The translations under genes and the position numbers were made by a program. The notes below the pieces were generated by a model. That model made no database searches and was not told the DNA's origin. It was given only the letters and a program-made list of their open reading frames with translations. From the NCBI RefSeq assembly GCF_904848625.1, contig NZ_CAJHCP010000002.1, forward strand, positions 619,568-683,567: DNA of 64,000 nt, given 5' to 3'. This document shows, one piece after another, positions 55,134 through 62,176 of the stretch; within the stretch, counting starts at the first letter, position 1, and each line of letters begins with the position of its first letter. The DNA comes from Paraburkholderia metrosideri. Lineage in GTDB: Bacteria > Pseudomonadota > Gammaproteobacteria > Burkholderiales > Burkholderiaceae.

Positions 55134-56441
55134 TCAGACAGGTTGAGTGTTGGCCGTATCGGGCAGCGGCTCGGGCGCCACCTCTTTGACGACGAACAGA
55201 TAGACGAAGGCAGCGGCGAACGCGACAGCCGCGCTGATCAGCAGCGCGTTGACGAACGAATGCGTCTGATCGACGACAATGCCCGTGATGACCGGCGCAA
55301 ACGAGCCGCCCAGGTAACCGCCGAAGTTCTGCATGCTGCCGAGCGACGCGACCAGATGGCGCGGCGCGGCCACCGTGACCAGGGCCCACGCGCTGCCGCT
55401 GGACATATTCACGAAGAACATCGCAACCGACACATAGACGATCGCGAGCGTCGTGCTCGGCGTGTACGCGGCGGGCACCGTGAACGCCGCTGCACCGATC
55501 AGGCCGACGCAAACCGGCCACTTGCGGCTGCGGATCGGCGCCATGCCGCGCTGAAGCAGATAGTCGGCGATATAGCCGCTGCTCAACATGCCGATCGTGC
55601 CGAAAATATACGGAATCGACACGAGCCAGCCGGTATGCGCGATGCTCAGATGACGCTCGTTCTCGAGATAGCCGGGCAACCACGTGAGATACAGCCACAC
55701 CATATAGATCACGCCCATGAAGCCGAAAATCATGCCCCAGGTATTGCGCAGCTTGAACAGCGCGCCCCATTCGGCGAAGCTCAAACCCTTCCTCGCGCGT
55801 TCCGCGGTCTGCACGGTACCTTCGTTCAGGTGAGCGGTTTCAGCTTCAGTCAGCGTGAGTTCGTCGCGATTGCGGTAGACCATGTACCAGCCGAGCGCCA
55901 CGGCAATGCCGAGCACCCCCATGATGACGAACATGGTTCGCCAGCCGAAGGCCAGCATCAGCACGGTGAGCAGCGGCGGGGCGATCATCGGTGCAATCGT
56001 CGAAGAAGAGACGAAGGTGCCGGTCGGGCCGCCGCGCTCACGCACCGCGAACCATTCGTTGACGACCTTCGCGCCCGCCGGAAACAGCGGCGCTTCGGCG
56101 ATGCCGAGCACGACCCGCGCCGCCAGAAAATGATTGAGCGTCTGGATGAAGCCGCCCGCCACCTGTGCAATCGACCACACCAGCATGCCGAGTCCGAGCA
56201 TCACGCGCGATCCGAAGCGGTCGAGCAATGCGCCCACCGGCAGTTGCGCAAACGCATACGAGAGTGAGAACGCCGACAGCAGCAGCCCCATCTGCGAAGC
56301 GGACAGATGAAGCTCCTGACTGACCAGATGATTCGCAATCGACAGCGTACTGCGGTCGAGATAGTTGACCACGCCCGCAATCGTCAGAAAGACGACCGCC
56401 ACGACCTGGATGCGTTTCAGACGCTGTGATTTTTGAAGCAT
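55134..56441 (-). CDS. MFS transporter, anion:cation symporter (ACS) type
   Basis: 435 residues, twelve helices. Family marks are GVVNYLDRSTLSIANHLVSQELHLSASQMGLLLSAFSLSYAFAQLPVGALLDRFGSR near TM1-TM2 and GIAEAPLFPAGAKVVNEWF in TM4-loop. ACS carriers import organic anions such as hexuronates, glucarate or aromatic acids, so the operon probably consumes one. Substrate unknown. Confidence 0.88.
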   Translation of the reverse strand: MLQKSQRLKRIQVVAVVFLTIAGVVNYLDRSTLSIANHLVSQELHLSASQMGLLLSAFSLSYAFAQLPVGALLDRFGSRVMLGLGMLVWSIAQVAGGFIQTLNHFLAARVVLGIAEAPLFPAGAKVVNEWFAVRERGGPTGTFVSSSTIAPMIAPPLLTVLMLAFGWRTMFVIMGVLGIAVALGWYMVYRNRDELTLTEAETAHLNEGTVQTAERARKGLSFAEWGALFKLRNTWGMIFGFMGVIYMVWLYLTWLPGYLENERHLSIAHTGWLVSIPYIFGTIGMLSSGYIADYLLQRGMAPIRSRKWPVCVGLIGAAAFTVPAAYTPSTTLAIVYVSVAMFFVNMSSGSAWALVTVAAPRHLVASLGSMQNFGGYLGGSFAPVITGIVVDQTHSFVNALLISAAVAFAAAFVYLFVVKEVAPEPLPDTANTQPV

Positions 56442-56460
56442 GTTTGTCTCCTGCCTGATG

Positions 56461-56538
56461 TGGTTTTTCGGTGGTTTTTCGGTGGTTTTTCGGTGGTTTT
56501 AATCGTGCTGATGCAACGCTTCGGTATCGGTATCGGTA
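56461..56538. repeat. 11-bp and 6-bp tandem repeats upstream of the MFS gene
   Basis: TGGTTTTTCGG occurs three times plus a partial copy (56461-56500), then TCGGTA occurs three times (56521-56538), directly after the SDR stop codon region and 20 bases before the MFS start. Such slippage-prone tracts in an operon gap may tune downstream expression. Confidence 0.75.
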
Positions 56539-57288
56539 TCAGTAAGTGGCCCGCCCGCCGGACAGATCGAAAATCGCGCCAGTGCTGAACGAGCACGAAT
56601 CGGAACACAGCCAGAGCGCAAGCTGCGCGACTTCCTGTGTGGTGCCGAGGCGTCCCAGCGGGCTTTTGTCGATCATCGTCTGTACGTGAGCCGGCGCCAT
56701 CTGCGCGAGTAGCGAGGTTTCGACAGCAGCCGGCGCGATGCCGTTGACGAGGATGCCGGTTTGCGCCAGTTCCTTGCCGAGCGACTTCGTCATCGCGATC
56801 ACACCGGCTTTCGCTGCGCTATACGCCGATGCATTCGGCGTGCCTTCCTTGCCCGCCAGCGAGGCCACGTTGACGATGCGCCCGCTGTTCGCACGCCGCA
56901 TCACCGGCACGACGAAGCGGCTCACGTGATACGTGCCGAGCAGATTCACGTCGATCACGCGTTGCCATTCGAGCGGATCGTATTGGTCGAGCGGCATCGT
57001 CGGGCCCGCGAAACCCGCGTTGTTCACGAGGTAATCGATCCGGCCATACGCGTCGAGGGTGGCTGCCAGCGCAGCCTCGATCGACGCGGGCCGCGTGATG
57101 TCCACGGCGAAGTGGCGCGGCGCGTGCGGCGCGTCGAGATCGCCCGGCACGCGGTCCCAGTTGACCACCGACGCGCCGTTCAGCGCGAAGGCATCGCAGA
57201 TGGCGCGGCCGATGCCCGTCGCCGCGCCCGTCACCACCGCAACACGCCCCGCAAAATCGTAGCGGGCGAAGCTGGCGTGCGAGCTCAT
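56539..57288 (-). CDS. Short-chain dehydrogenase/reductase 2
   Basis: 249 residues. GRVAVVTGAATGIGRAICDAFALNG at the start, DYLVNNAGFAGP, catalytic Ser of VNVASLAG and YSAAK of SAYSAAKAGVIAMTKSLGKELA. NAD(P)-dependent; substrate unknown but probably shared with SDR1. ATG overlaps the stop of the upstream cupin gene (ATGA). Confidence 0.9.
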   Translation of the reverse strand: MSSHASFARYDFAGRVAVVTGAATGIGRAICDAFALNGASVVNWDRVPGDLDAPHAPRHFAVDITRPASIEAALAATLDAYGRIDYLVNNAGFAGPTMPLDQYDPLEWQRVIDVNLLGTYHVSRFVVPVMRRANSGRIVNVASLAGKEGTPNASAYSAAKAGVIAMTKSLGKELAQTGILVNGIAPAAVETSLLAQMAPAHVQTMIDKSPLGRLGTTQEVAQLALWLCSDSCSFSTGAIFDLSGGRATY

Positions 57289-57806
57289 CGGATGAACTGG
57301 TCCACGTAGTCCTCGCCGAGGCCGACTGCCGCGTAGTGCTTGCGGCACATGTCGATTTTCGTGAACACGTCTTCGTAGCCGGTGTAGTTGCCGTACGGGT
57401 CGCAATAGAACATCACGCCGTTCACCTGGAAGTACGTGATCATTTCCTCGACGTCTTCCGGCACGTACAACGTGTGTGTTTCGCCCGGCGGTTCGTAAAC
57501 GTAGCTGCCTTCGGTGGCTTCCCAGTCATGCTCCAGATAACGCCAGCGCCCCTTCAGCACCATGCCGTGTACGCTCTGCGGATGCCGATGGCGGCTCAGC
57601 ACACCGGACTTGCGCACGCGCAGCAGGTTCATCCAGTAACCTTGCGATGCGTTCAGGCACAGCGGGCGGAACGACACGTTTTCCGCCTGCGGGACCCACA
57701 CGCGTTCATCGGTCGGGATCGCGAAAGGGACGACGATTTCCTGTTGCGCTTCCTTCGGGAAGGGCAACTGGTAGGGCGTCATCGGGGAATAAGCAGCCTC
57801 AGACAT
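57285..57806 (-). CDS. Cupin protein, 2,4'-dihydroxyacetophenone dioxygenase-like
   Basis: 173 residues, one cupin barrel. Metal ligands are seen in SRHRHPQSVHGMVLKGRWRYLEHDW and later in EPPGETHTLYV, with the overall order matching DAD-type dioxygenases. Such enzymes cleave C-C bonds of aryl or alkyl ketones with non-heme metal; the physiological substrate here is unknown. First gene of the five-gene leftward group; GGAG precedes the ATG. A 31-bp palindrome lies 25 bases upstream. Confidence 0.8.
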   Translation of the reverse strand: MSEAAYSPMTPYQLPFPKEAQQEIVVPFAIPTDERVWVPQAENVSFRPLCLNASQGYWMNLLRVRKSGVLSRHRHPQSVHGMVLKGRWRYLEHDWEATEGSYVYEPPGETHTLYVPEDVEEMITYFQVNGVMFYCDPYGNYTGYEDVFTKIDMCRKHYAAVGLGEDYVDQFIR

Positions 57807-57830
57807 GCGGAGATCCTCTTTTCAAAATGT

Positions 57831-57861
57831 CCATATTGTGGACGTATAGTCCACGATATGG
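57831..57861. promoter_or_regulatory. 31-bp near-perfect palindrome upstream of the cupin operon
   Basis: CCATATTGTGGAC, spacer GTATA, GTCCACGATATGG: 13-base arms with one mismatch. It lies 25-55 bases upstream of the cupin start, which suits an operator of the IclR regulator coded at the operon's end. A weaker related dyad TGGAT-N7-ATCCA (54319-54335) lies upstream of iclR. Confidence 0.65.
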
Positions 57862-58020
57862 TTATTATCGGGATGCGATGCAGCCGAGGTCAATCCTGGG
57901 GGAATTACTGAGACGCATACTTCACGCACCACGCAGCGATACTCCAGAACGCAAAAAAGCCGGCGTGTCGCCACGCCGGCTTGTCTGTGCAACATCAGCG
58001 GTTATGCCGCCGGGTGCGAT

Positions 58021-59337
58021 TTATTTGCTTTGGGCAACACCCATCGGTGACTGCGCGCCAAGACTGCTGCGCGCTTTCTTTACGTCGTCGACGGAAACCG
58101 GGGCGGCTGCATTGCCCCAGCTATTGCGCACATACGTCGAGAGGGCGGCGATGTCGCCGTCGGTCAGCTTCCAGCTGAAGTTCGGCATGGCCGCGCCAGT
58201 CGGATTGCTCTGGGTGACCGCGCCACGACTGCCGATCAGGATCGTGCGCAGCATGTTGGACGCGTCCGGCGCGCGCACACCCGCGCTATCGGCCAGCGAC
58301 GACACCATGCCCGTCACGCCTTCGCCCGATGAGCGGTGGCACGCCGCGCAGTTCGCCATGAACAGCGAGTGGCCGAGGGTCATCGTCGAGTCGGTCGACG
58401 CCAGCGGGGCGGGCGCTTTCTGACCCGAACCCGGCAAGCTCTTCAGATACACGCCGATCGCATGCAGATCCGCCGTGCTCAGGTATTGCAGCGAGTTCGT
58501 CACGGCTTCGGCCATCGGACCCGATGCGACGCTGCGGTTGTTGCCGCCCGTCTGCAGGTACTCGACGATCTCATCCGTCGACCAGTGGCCCAGCCCCGTG
58601 TACGGATTGCCGGTGATCTCCGGCGCGTGCCAGCCTTCCAGCGAGCCGCCTTGCAACAACGCCTTGTCGCCGCCAAGGAAGTTCTTCGCGGTATGGCACG
58701 ACGCGCAGTGTCCGAGTCCTTCGACCAGATACGCACCCCGATTCCATTCCACCGACTGCGTGTCGTCGTGTTTGAACGGCGTGTTGTCGAAGAACAGCAG
58801 GTTCCAGCCGAACATCAGCATGCGGATGTTGAACGGGAAGGGCAGTTGATTCGCGTCGACCTTGTTGTTCACGGCCGGGACCGTGTCGAGGTAGGCCTTG
58901 ATATCGCGCACGTCCTGGTCGCTGACCTTCGCGTACGCGGTGTACGGCATGGCCGGGTACAGGAATTCGCCGTGCTTGCCACGGCCCTGTTTCACCGCGC
59001 GGATGAATTCCGCGTCGCTCCAGGTGCCGATGCCGGTGTCCTTGTCGGGCGTGATATTGCTTGCGACGATCTTGCCGAACGGCGTTTGCAACGGCAATCC
59101 GCCTGCGAACGGCTTACCGCCTTCTGCCGTGTGACAGGCGATGCAATCGCCGGCGCGCGCGAGGTACATCCCGCGTTTGATCACGTCGGCGTCGGAACCT
59201 GCCGAAGAAGCAAGCGGCGCGGCCGTCGAAGACGGCGCGCTCTGCGCGTGCGCATCGTCCGCATGATCCCACGCGACGAACGCCGCGGCGGCCAGCACCA
59301 CCGCGCTGAAAGAACCCATGAGTGTCTTGATTCGCAC
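58021..59337 (-). CDS. Triheme c-type cytochrome subunit of a membrane-bound dehydrogenase
   Basis: 438 residues with a signal peptide and three heme-binding CxxCH motifs: CIACH at residues 65-69, CASCH near 212 and CAACH near 330. It passes electrons from the flavoprotein subunit to ubiquinone at the periplasmic face. Length and heme count match the cytochrome subunit of gluconate/alcohol-type dehydrogenases. The frame starts at a GTG with GAGGATC upstream, two bases after the flavoprotein stop. Confidence 0.9.
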   Translation of the reverse strand: MRIKTLMGSFSAVVLAAAAFVAWDHADDAHAQSAPSSTAAPLASSAGSDADVIKRGMYLARAGDCIACHTAEGGKPFAGGLPLQTPFGKIVASNITPDKDTGIGTWSDAEFIRAVKQGRGKHGEFLYPAMPYTAYAKVSDQDVRDIKAYLDTVPAVNNKVDANQLPFPFNIRMLMFGWNLLFFDNTPFKHDDTQSVEWNRGAYLVEGLGHCASCHTAKNFLGGDKALLQGGSLEGWHAPEITGNPYTGLGHWSTDEIVEYLQTGGNNRSVASGPMAEAVTNSLQYLSTADLHAIGVYLKSLPGSGQKAPAPLASTDSTMTLGHSLFMANCAACHRSSGEGVTGMVSSLADSAGVRAPDASNMLRTILIGSRGAVTQSNPTGAAMPNFSWKLTDGDIAALSTYVRNSWGNAAAPVSVDDVKKARSSLGAQSPMGVAQSK

Positions 59338-59339
59338 GA

Positions 59340-61112
59340 TCAGATCCTCACCAGTGGGCCCGGTGACTTCAGGTACTGCCTCTTGATCGCTTCCGCCGCC
59401 CAAAGCGTGGTCGCCCCGACGGTGCCGGTCGGGTTATAGCCGCCGTTGTTGGCGAATGCGGACGCGCCCACCACGAACGTGTTGTGCACATCCCAGCTTT
59501 GCAGATAGCGATTCAGCGCGCTCGTCTTCGGATCGTCGCCGATGATCGCGCCGCCCGTAGTGTGCGACGACAGGTTGTCCATCGGCGAGAACGGCTTGGT
59601 GGTCGGCTCACTGCGGACGACGGTTTTCGCGCCCATCGCGTGGCCGATCTCTTCGGACTTGTCGGCCATGAACTTCGCCGAGCGCTTGTCGTTTTCGATC
59701 CAGTCGAACGTCACACGCAGAAGCGGACGGCCAAAGCGGTCCTTGTATTCCGGATCGAGATCGAGGAACACGTCGCGATGCGGATAGCTGTTGCCCATCA
59801 CGTAGATCGAGTTGTAGTTCTGGTACGCGTGCTGATACGCCTTCTTCCACTCGCTGCCCCAACGCGGCGTGCCGGGCGGCACACCGTTGGCCAGACCGAT
59901 CGGCCGGCCGTTGGTGGAGTGCACGAGCGCCACACCGCCGCCGATGAAATCGTGGTTCGTGTGGTCGAAGTTGTCGCTGTTGAAGTCGTCGATTGCCTGG
60001 GCCAGCGCGCCCGCGCCGATGAACGGATTGAGCCGCTCGTTCTCGAAGAAAATCGATGCGCCCGAGATGGTCTGGTACGCGTAATTACGACCCACGACGC
60101 CTTCGCCGGTATCGCGGTTATACGGCTTGCCGATCCCCGACAGCAGCATCAGACGCACGTTGTCCATCTGGTACGCCGAGATCACGACGATGTCGGCGGG
60201 CTGTTCCCATTCGTTGTTGTCGTGATCGACAAACGTGACGCCCGTCGCGGTCTTTTTGTCTTCCGCGAGATTCACACGCAGCACTTCGGATTCCGTGATC
60301 ACGCTGAAATTCTTGCGCTGCATCAGCGCGGGCATGATGCACGCCTGCGGGCTGCTCTTCGACCAGTTGCCGCAACCGAAAAACTCGCAATAACCGCAGT
60401 AGGTGCACGGCGCCATATGCACGCCGAGCGGATTCACATACGCGCCGGACGTGTTGCCCGCCGGCACCGGAAACGGGTGATAGCCAAGACCGCGCGTCGC
60501 CTTGTCGAACATCGTCGCGACCCGCGTGCGCTCCAGCGGCGGCAGCGGATAGTCGCGATTGCGCGGACCTTCGAACGGATTGCCGCCTTCCTGCACCTTG
60601 CCCTGAATGTTGCCCGCGCGGCCCGAGGTGCCCGCGAGGCGTTCGAACTTGTCGTAGTAGGGCTCGAGATCCGCGTAGGTGACGCCCCAGTCCTGAACCT
60701 GCATGCCTTCGAGGAATTTGCTCTTGCCGTAACGCTCGACCGTGTTCGTATAGGTCTGAAAATCGTTCGGCAGGAAGCGCCAGGTCATGCCGTTCCAGTG
60801 CGTGCCCGCGCCGCCGACGCCGATGCCGAACTGGTACGTGTTCCAGTCGCGCAACGGCAGCGCGGTCTGATCAACGTTGTTGCGGAACGTGAGCGTTTCG
60901 AGCGCGGGCGGCTGCATCAGCGCGCGGCGCGTGGCGAAACGCAATTCGTCGGTGTCGACGGTGGTGGGGAAGTCGCTGCTGGTGTCGCGCCATGCGCCGC
61001 GTTCGATCGCGACCACGTTCAAACCCGCGAGGGTCAATTCGTTCGCCATCAGCGAGCCGGCCCAGCCGAGCCCGACAATGACGGCATCGGCCTTAGCACG
61101 TTTGAGTGCCAT
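59340..61112 (-). CDS. GMC-family flavoprotein subunit, gluconate 2-dehydrogenase-like
   Basis: 590 residues. FAD-binding AVIVGLGWAGSLMANELTLAGLNVVAIERG at the start, GGAGTHWNGMTWRFLPNDF, a Cys-rich segment CTYCGYCEFFGCGN, and the C-terminal catalytic region VVGASAFANNGGYNPTGTVGATTLWAAEAIK. Oxidises sugars or sugar acids in the periplasm. It has no signal peptide of its own, so it is probably co-exported with the Tat-bearing small subunit encoded upstream. Very close to both partner genes. Confidence 0.92.
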   Translation of the reverse strand: MALKRAKADAVIVGLGWAGSLMANELTLAGLNVVAIERGAWRDTSSDFPTTVDTDELRFATRRALMQPPALETLTFRNNVDQTALPLRDWNTYQFGIGVGGAGTHWNGMTWRFLPNDFQTYTNTVERYGKSKFLEGMQVQDWGVTYADLEPYYDKFERLAGTSGRAGNIQGKVQEGGNPFEGPRNRDYPLPPLERTRVATMFDKATRGLGYHPFPVPAGNTSGAYVNPLGVHMAPCTYCGYCEFFGCGNWSKSSPQACIMPALMQRKNFSVITESEVLRVNLAEDKKTATGVTFVDHDNNEWEQPADIVVISAYQMDNVRLMLLSGIGKPYNRDTGEGVVGRNYAYQTISGASIFFENERLNPFIGAGALAQAIDDFNSDNFDHTNHDFIGGGVALVHSTNGRPIGLANGVPPGTPRWGSEWKKAYQHAYQNYNSIYVMGNSYPHRDVFLDLDPEYKDRFGRPLLRVTFDWIENDKRSAKFMADKSEEIGHAMGAKTVVRSEPTTKPFSPMDNLSSHTTGGAIIGDDPKTSALNRYLQSWDVHNTFVVGASAFANNGGYNPTGTVGATTLWAAEAIKRQYLKSPGPLVRI

Positions 61113-61155
61113 GTGTTTCTCCGCTTGTTGCAGGTGGGGATGAAGCGCGCGTCAA

Positions 61156-61863
61156 TCAGCTCTTGCGGCTGATGAGGCTGATCGGAATGATCTTCAGGTC
61201 TTCGCCCTGACGGCCGATCACGTCGCGGAAATCGTATTGCGCGCCGGGAAAGCCGAGCATCTTCCAGCCGGCCATGTCTTTATTGCCGCCGTAGATCGGA
61301 TCGGCGAAGAAGCCTTCGCGCACGTTCTGCAAGACCATGTTGAAGAACGCTTTCGAGTCGACCGTGGCGAGTTGGAGACTGCCGGCTTCGAGTTGCGTGA
61401 GCAGCGCATCCTGCTGCGCCGGCGAAAGCTCATTGAAGGCTTTGCCGCTGAAGCTTTGCTTGCAGTGATCGTCGAGCGATTCGAGACCCGCGCGATAGCG
61501 TTCGGCGGGCGTGTCCTTGAACTGCGGACCCTGGCTGGGCGTGCCCGGCCGGATATCGCCGAGGCGGTATTGGGTGGCCGCGCGGCCATAGTCGCCGCTC
61601 AACTGGCGGTCGATAAACAGCGCGCAACCCGCGTCCTTGCCGCCGATGCTCAGTTCGTCTGCAGGAATCAGACGGTCGGCGATGGCCTCGACCGCGGCGA
61701 CTTCGTTGGCGGTGAAGAACTTCCAGCCATCTGGCACGACCGGTTCAGGCAGCACGACCGGATCCTTGAACCACGGCATGCCGCCGAAAATCACGCGGGC
61801 CTTGGCGACCGCGATACCTGCGGCCATCAGCACCAGTGATGAAAGAAATTTGCGCCGAAGCAA
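61156..61863 (-). CDS. Gluconate 2-dehydrogenase subunit 3 family protein (small subunit)
   Basis: 235 residues. The N-terminus LLRRKFLSSLVLMAAGIAVAKA is a twin-arginine signal, and the mature part is the subunit 3 domain (FTANEVAAVEAIADRLIPADE, FIDRQLSGDYG, VLQNVREGFFADPIYGGN). It chaperones and exports the flavoprotein. The TTG at 61863 with GGGAGAA five bases upstream was taken as start, since it places the RR motif near the N-terminus; a TTG nine codons earlier is the alternative. First gene of the three-gene operon. Confidence 0.88.
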   Translation of the reverse strand: MLRRKFLSSLVLMAAGIAVAKARVIFGGMPWFKDPVVLPEPVVPDGWKFFTANEVAAVEAIADRLIPADELSIGGKDAGCALFIDRQLSGDYGRAATQYRLGDIRPGTPSQGPQFKDTPAERYRAGLESLDDHCKQSFSGKAFNELSPAQQDALLTQLEAGSLQLATVDSKAFFNMVLQNVREGFFADPIYGGNKDMAGWKMLGFPGAQYDFRDVIGRQGEDLKIIPISLISRKS

Positions 61864-62176
61864 GTCGTTCTCCCGGAAATCAAACGCCAATGCGAATAAA
61901 AAATGGAACGCTCACGAGCCGTTTCGACGTCGTTCTGAGGTTCCGTTGCGACGATATTCTAACTGGTTAGTTAAAAATTCACAGCCGAAATGGCTTGCCG
62001 GTCGGGTGTGCGCAGTGCGCAAGAGGCAGTCAATGCGCGGAATTGGTGGCTGTTGACCCGTCTCTTCGACGAAGCGAAGGGGGTAGGCCATCTATTATCA
62101 TTAGAGGGTTACTGGGTGGAAAAAGCGTATTGAAAGCTTGAACACCCTTGGATCATGCTGGTTTTCGAGGCGATTT
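61864..62176. other. Divergent promoter region, dehydrogenase operon / KfrA-like gene
   Basis: 313 bases without a gene. It contains TAACT-GGTT-AGTTA (61960-61973), a palindrome of the kind bound by TetR-type repressors, within an AT-rich stretch about 95 bases before the dehydrogenase operon start. No regulator gene is adjacent. Confidence 0.5.

Noticed and set aside
54966..56267. 433-codon plus-strand frame
   Set aside because: Antisense shadow of the ACS-type MFS gene; Arg/His-rich without domain signature.
59484..61172. Long plus-strand open frame (562 codons) opposite the GMC flavoprotein
   Set aside because: Exact antisense of a strongly supported gene; composition is His/Arg/Val-rich as expected from GC-rich shadows, no ribosome binding site or family similarity.
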